A stretch of DNA of 64,000 bases from Phytophthora sp. 'mugwort' (Eukaryota > Oomycota > Peronosporomycetes > Peronosporales > Peronosporaceae): NCBI GenBank assembly GCA_033558025.1, contig JAUCEF010000013.1, forward strand, positions 3,651,001 to 3,715,000, written 5' to 3'. This document shows, in pieces, positions 61,484-64,000 of the stretch (its first letter is position 1; every line of letters starts with the position of its first letter). Below the pieces are notes generated by a model. The model did no database searches. It saw nothing but the letters and a program-made list of their open reading frames with translations, and was not told the DNA's origin. The translations under genes were made by a program, and so were the position numbers.

Positions 61484-64000
61484 TTATTCTTCGTCGGGGG
61501 CGTCCATGAGGATGTCAGTTGCTGCCTCAATGGTGAGGCAAAGCCGTACGAGTTCCCGACGGACGGTCATGGCGTTTCCGTGCTTGAGTTCATGAGTCAC
61601 GCCGGGGAAATGGCTCACACGGTAGTCATCCCACTCGGAAATACCGAACAACACCTGAAGAGATAACAAGACGGTACGTTAGAGAAGTTCCTGATTGGAC
61701 TCCACAGTACAGAGACTTACATTTTTTAACCAAGGCATGTAAGTGAGACCTGAGGGGAGCAAGAAAGCACGCTGAGCACGAAGCAGACGGTTGTTGACCT
61801 CCCTGACGCGGCTGAAGTCGTGCTCGCCATCCGAGATGACGTTCATTTCGCGACTGACGCTCACAGCAGCAGCTTCGAAAGCGGTCGTGGCGTTGTGTAG
61901 CCGAGCTAGAGACACCACTTCGGTTAGACCTTCGCGTTCAAGTGCAGTCTCTAGGAAAGCTTCACCACGACGCAGCTCGCGCGACAGTTCGGTAAAGTCG
62001 TACTGCAAGAACTGCGCGTCGGTGAAGGACAAGAGGATACTGCCATAAAGCTCAGCAGCGGCACGATGGAAGGCGAATTGCGGGTCTGCAAAGTGGGAGA
62101 TCCAGGCGGGGTTGTCAGCGCTGGTCTGCCCCACACCGAAGTAGCCTCCATCAAAGCCCATCTCGAGCGATGGAATACCCAGCCGTCCAAGGAATGGTGA
62201 CATGCGGTCACTGAAATGATCCATCGGTGGGAGCTCCAATTCGGTCTCACTTAGATTCTCTTTGTTGGCGTCTTCCAGCCAATACGCAAAGACGGAATTG
62301 CCACTGCCTTCTGGGAGTTCATTGTTCGTGAAAGTTGCATTGACTGGCAGCATGTCGAGATCGTCTTCATCTTTACTGGAGCTTCCGGTTGAAATAGGTG
62401 AAGTGCCGGATACGTTCTGGAAGAAGAAGCTGTCGACGTCAGGATAGTGTTGCTTCTTCGGTTGAGCAACAGCTGCAGTCATGAGGTAGACATTCTTACG
62501 GATCGTTGCTGAGGCTTTGCAGCGAAGAGCACCAGCTCCACGTACAACACTGTCGAGATGCAGATAAACGACGCCACGACCCGCATTTCCACTACCAAAC
62601 CCGGGGTACCGGTCGATCCAATGTGAGCTACCAACTGAGCCGAATTGCTCACCACCAAATGAAGCAAGAACCAGCGTGCGGTACGGAGTCCATCCATTCG
62701 ACACGAGGGTTCCCAGAGCTCGCACAAGCTCAAGAAAGACAGCGTTACCTGAGCCTGGACTGACGGCACCAGCATTCAGCGAGTCACGCGGGGCCCCGAC
62801 AAGAACGTGACGATCAGGTTCGCGAGAGCCGTGCACTGTGATGACGACGTTCCATGTCGTGGTCAAGGTGTACACGTTACGGTTCGTCATGTTCACGATC
62901 ACCCCCACAGCTCCTGACTTGGACGTGTCGTCATCGACAGGAAGCAGATACTGCACATCCAGAGCGCCACCTTCCCAACGAGTCCCGAACACTTGTGCAG
63001 CACTAACCTGTTTTAAATCTGCTACTTTGTTTGAAGCAGTTTCGATCTGGACGAGCAATTCCTGAGCCACAATGGCACTAATCGGCATGCTGACAATGGG
63101 TGGGAGGATGTTGAACGTGTTGTTGACAGAGTAAACGTCATCAACCGAGAGACGATCTGCGTTTGTTCCCATTGGGCGTGTAGCTGAGAAGCCATCGGGC
63201 ATGGTCGGATCACCGTCTCCCATGTAAACACTACCGAAAGTTGCTGTGCTGCTGGGACGCCATGGACCGTCAGGCGCAGTACGTCCTCGAGCAGATCCGT
63301 CGTCCGCAGGGTCACTATTAACGCAAAACCGGGTGGACAAAAGAGTTAACGAGTCTGGATGATCAAAGTCATGCAGATAGACAACGTACGTGTACGTGAG
63401 CACCCCAAGAGCCCCGAACTTGGAAGCCAGAACAACTTTAGCAGGCAGAGACACGTCGCCACCCATGCGAACGAGCACAATCTTGCCCGTTACAGTCACG
63501 TTGTTGAGTGCCAGAGCTTGGTAGTCATCGGAGGAACCAAAGTGAGCATACACGACTGGTCCAGCTGCAGTGCCGTTCTTGGAGTACAAGTGGAAGGCTG
63601 CATAAGGTTTGGTCATGTTTTTGCCCTTGGCGTGACGCTTGGCCTGACGAGCGGCATGTTCAGCGACGAAATCGTACGAAACCAGCGACTTGTTTTTGGG
63701 TAGTTTGACAAGGTTAAGCGTGAGAATCTCCGGGGAATTGACGAGCATTTCGAACTCGTCGAGCTTGATGGAACTCGCATCAAAGCCGACGTCGAGGGCG
63801 CTCGAACGGATAAACTGCGCCATCTCGTAGTCGCCACTGCTGCCCGTATGACGAACAATCTATTTGGTGGAGGAATAAATGGCCAAGTTAAGTTACCAGG
63901 AAGGACAGTTGATGCTTCATGGAACGTACATCAGTGTAGAACTCGAGGTTCTTCTTGAATCCATCGGCTGAAGTAGCTGCGAGGAAGTGGTGCTGGATAG
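61484..64000 (-). CDS. M28B (GCPII/transferrin-receptor-like) protein lacking zinc ligands, 5' end outside window
   Basis: Minus strand; exons >64,000-63,930, 63,859-61,721 and 61,654-61,484 (introns 70 and 66 nt) join in frame. Domains in order: the part before and around the protease-associated insert (VVYAHFGSSDDYQALALNN), the M28 fold, and the helical dimerisation domain ending FGISEWDDYRVSHFPGVTHE. At the sites where GCPII has its zinc ligands, this protein reads VLVGAPRDSLNAGAVSPGSG (no His, no second Asp), LASFGGEQFGSVGSSHW (one Glu of the pair replaced by Gln), and YFGVGQTSADNPAW where the last zinc His should be. Overall it is laid out as in the transferrin receptor, which is a catalytically dead member of the same family. 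Frame and splicing are intact, so it is probably a functional non-peptidase (receptor, adhesion or regulatory role). Convergent with the channel gene. Confidence 0.9.

Noticed and set aside
1..64000. RXLR, CRN or elicitin effector genes
   Set aside because: I looked for a signal peptide followed by RXLR-EER, LFLAK motifs or a six-Cys elicitin pattern and saw none that held up.
1..64000. CRISPR arrays, operons or bacterial-type regulatory sites
   Set aside because: Spliced genes and eukaryotic families show nuclear oomycete DNA; no regularly spaced repeat array is present.

Overview
The window is nuclear DNA of an oomycete, most likely a Phytophthora-type species. The evidence is: short (about 50-120 nt) GT-AG introns that splice cleanly in frame; a phospholipase D that combines PX, transmembrane and two HKD regions, a class described from Phytophthora; and a mobile-element load of Crypton, MULE, Harbinger, hAT, IS630/Tc1-like, pogo-like, Copia and Gypsy sequences typical of those genomes. 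I do not assign a species.

Layout. Bases 1-12,000 are a graveyard of DNA transposons plus one Copia fragment, all broken. Bases 12,032-18,253 are an island of ordinary genes: a decayed glutamate-carboxypeptidase-like M28B peptidase, a six-exon scavenger decapping enzyme (DcpS), an unrecognised spliced gene, and a mitochondrial-type family III CoA-transferase. Bases 18,300-39,300 are again mobile DNA: a MULE that also carries an Ulp1-like protease region, a second MULE with a FLYWCH-like finger, one long Gypsy element with direct LTR-like ends and a deleted reverse-transcriptase core, and two tyrosine-recombinase elements (Cryptons). Each Crypton is followed about 100 bp past its stop codon by a tRNA-like sequence in the opposite orientation.

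Bases 40,569-64,000 are gene dense and look functional: PXTM-PLD, an unrecognised 357-residue protein, an MSS51-C-like protein, a six-exon MFS transporter, a ZZ-finger protein, USP14/Ubp6 (six exons), a membrane-anchored purple acid phosphatase, a polycystin-2-like channel whose C-terminus carries two ryanodine-receptor RyR repeats, and the start-truncated (window edge) M28B protein that has lost its zinc ligands and so resembles the transferrin receptor. Two divergent gene pairs (MSS51-like/MFS and phosphatase/channel) share short intergenic promoters.

The genes do not form a single pathway. Themes that recur are membrane signalling and transport (PLD, MFS, channel), protein and mRNA turnover (USP14, DcpS) and secreted or surface hydrolases (phosphatase, M28B). 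The two observations I consider most worth following are the channel-RyR fusion (56,933-61,132) and the Crypton-linked tRNA-like sequences whose anticodon arms end in four-base loops (33,752-33,815 and 36,844-36,911).
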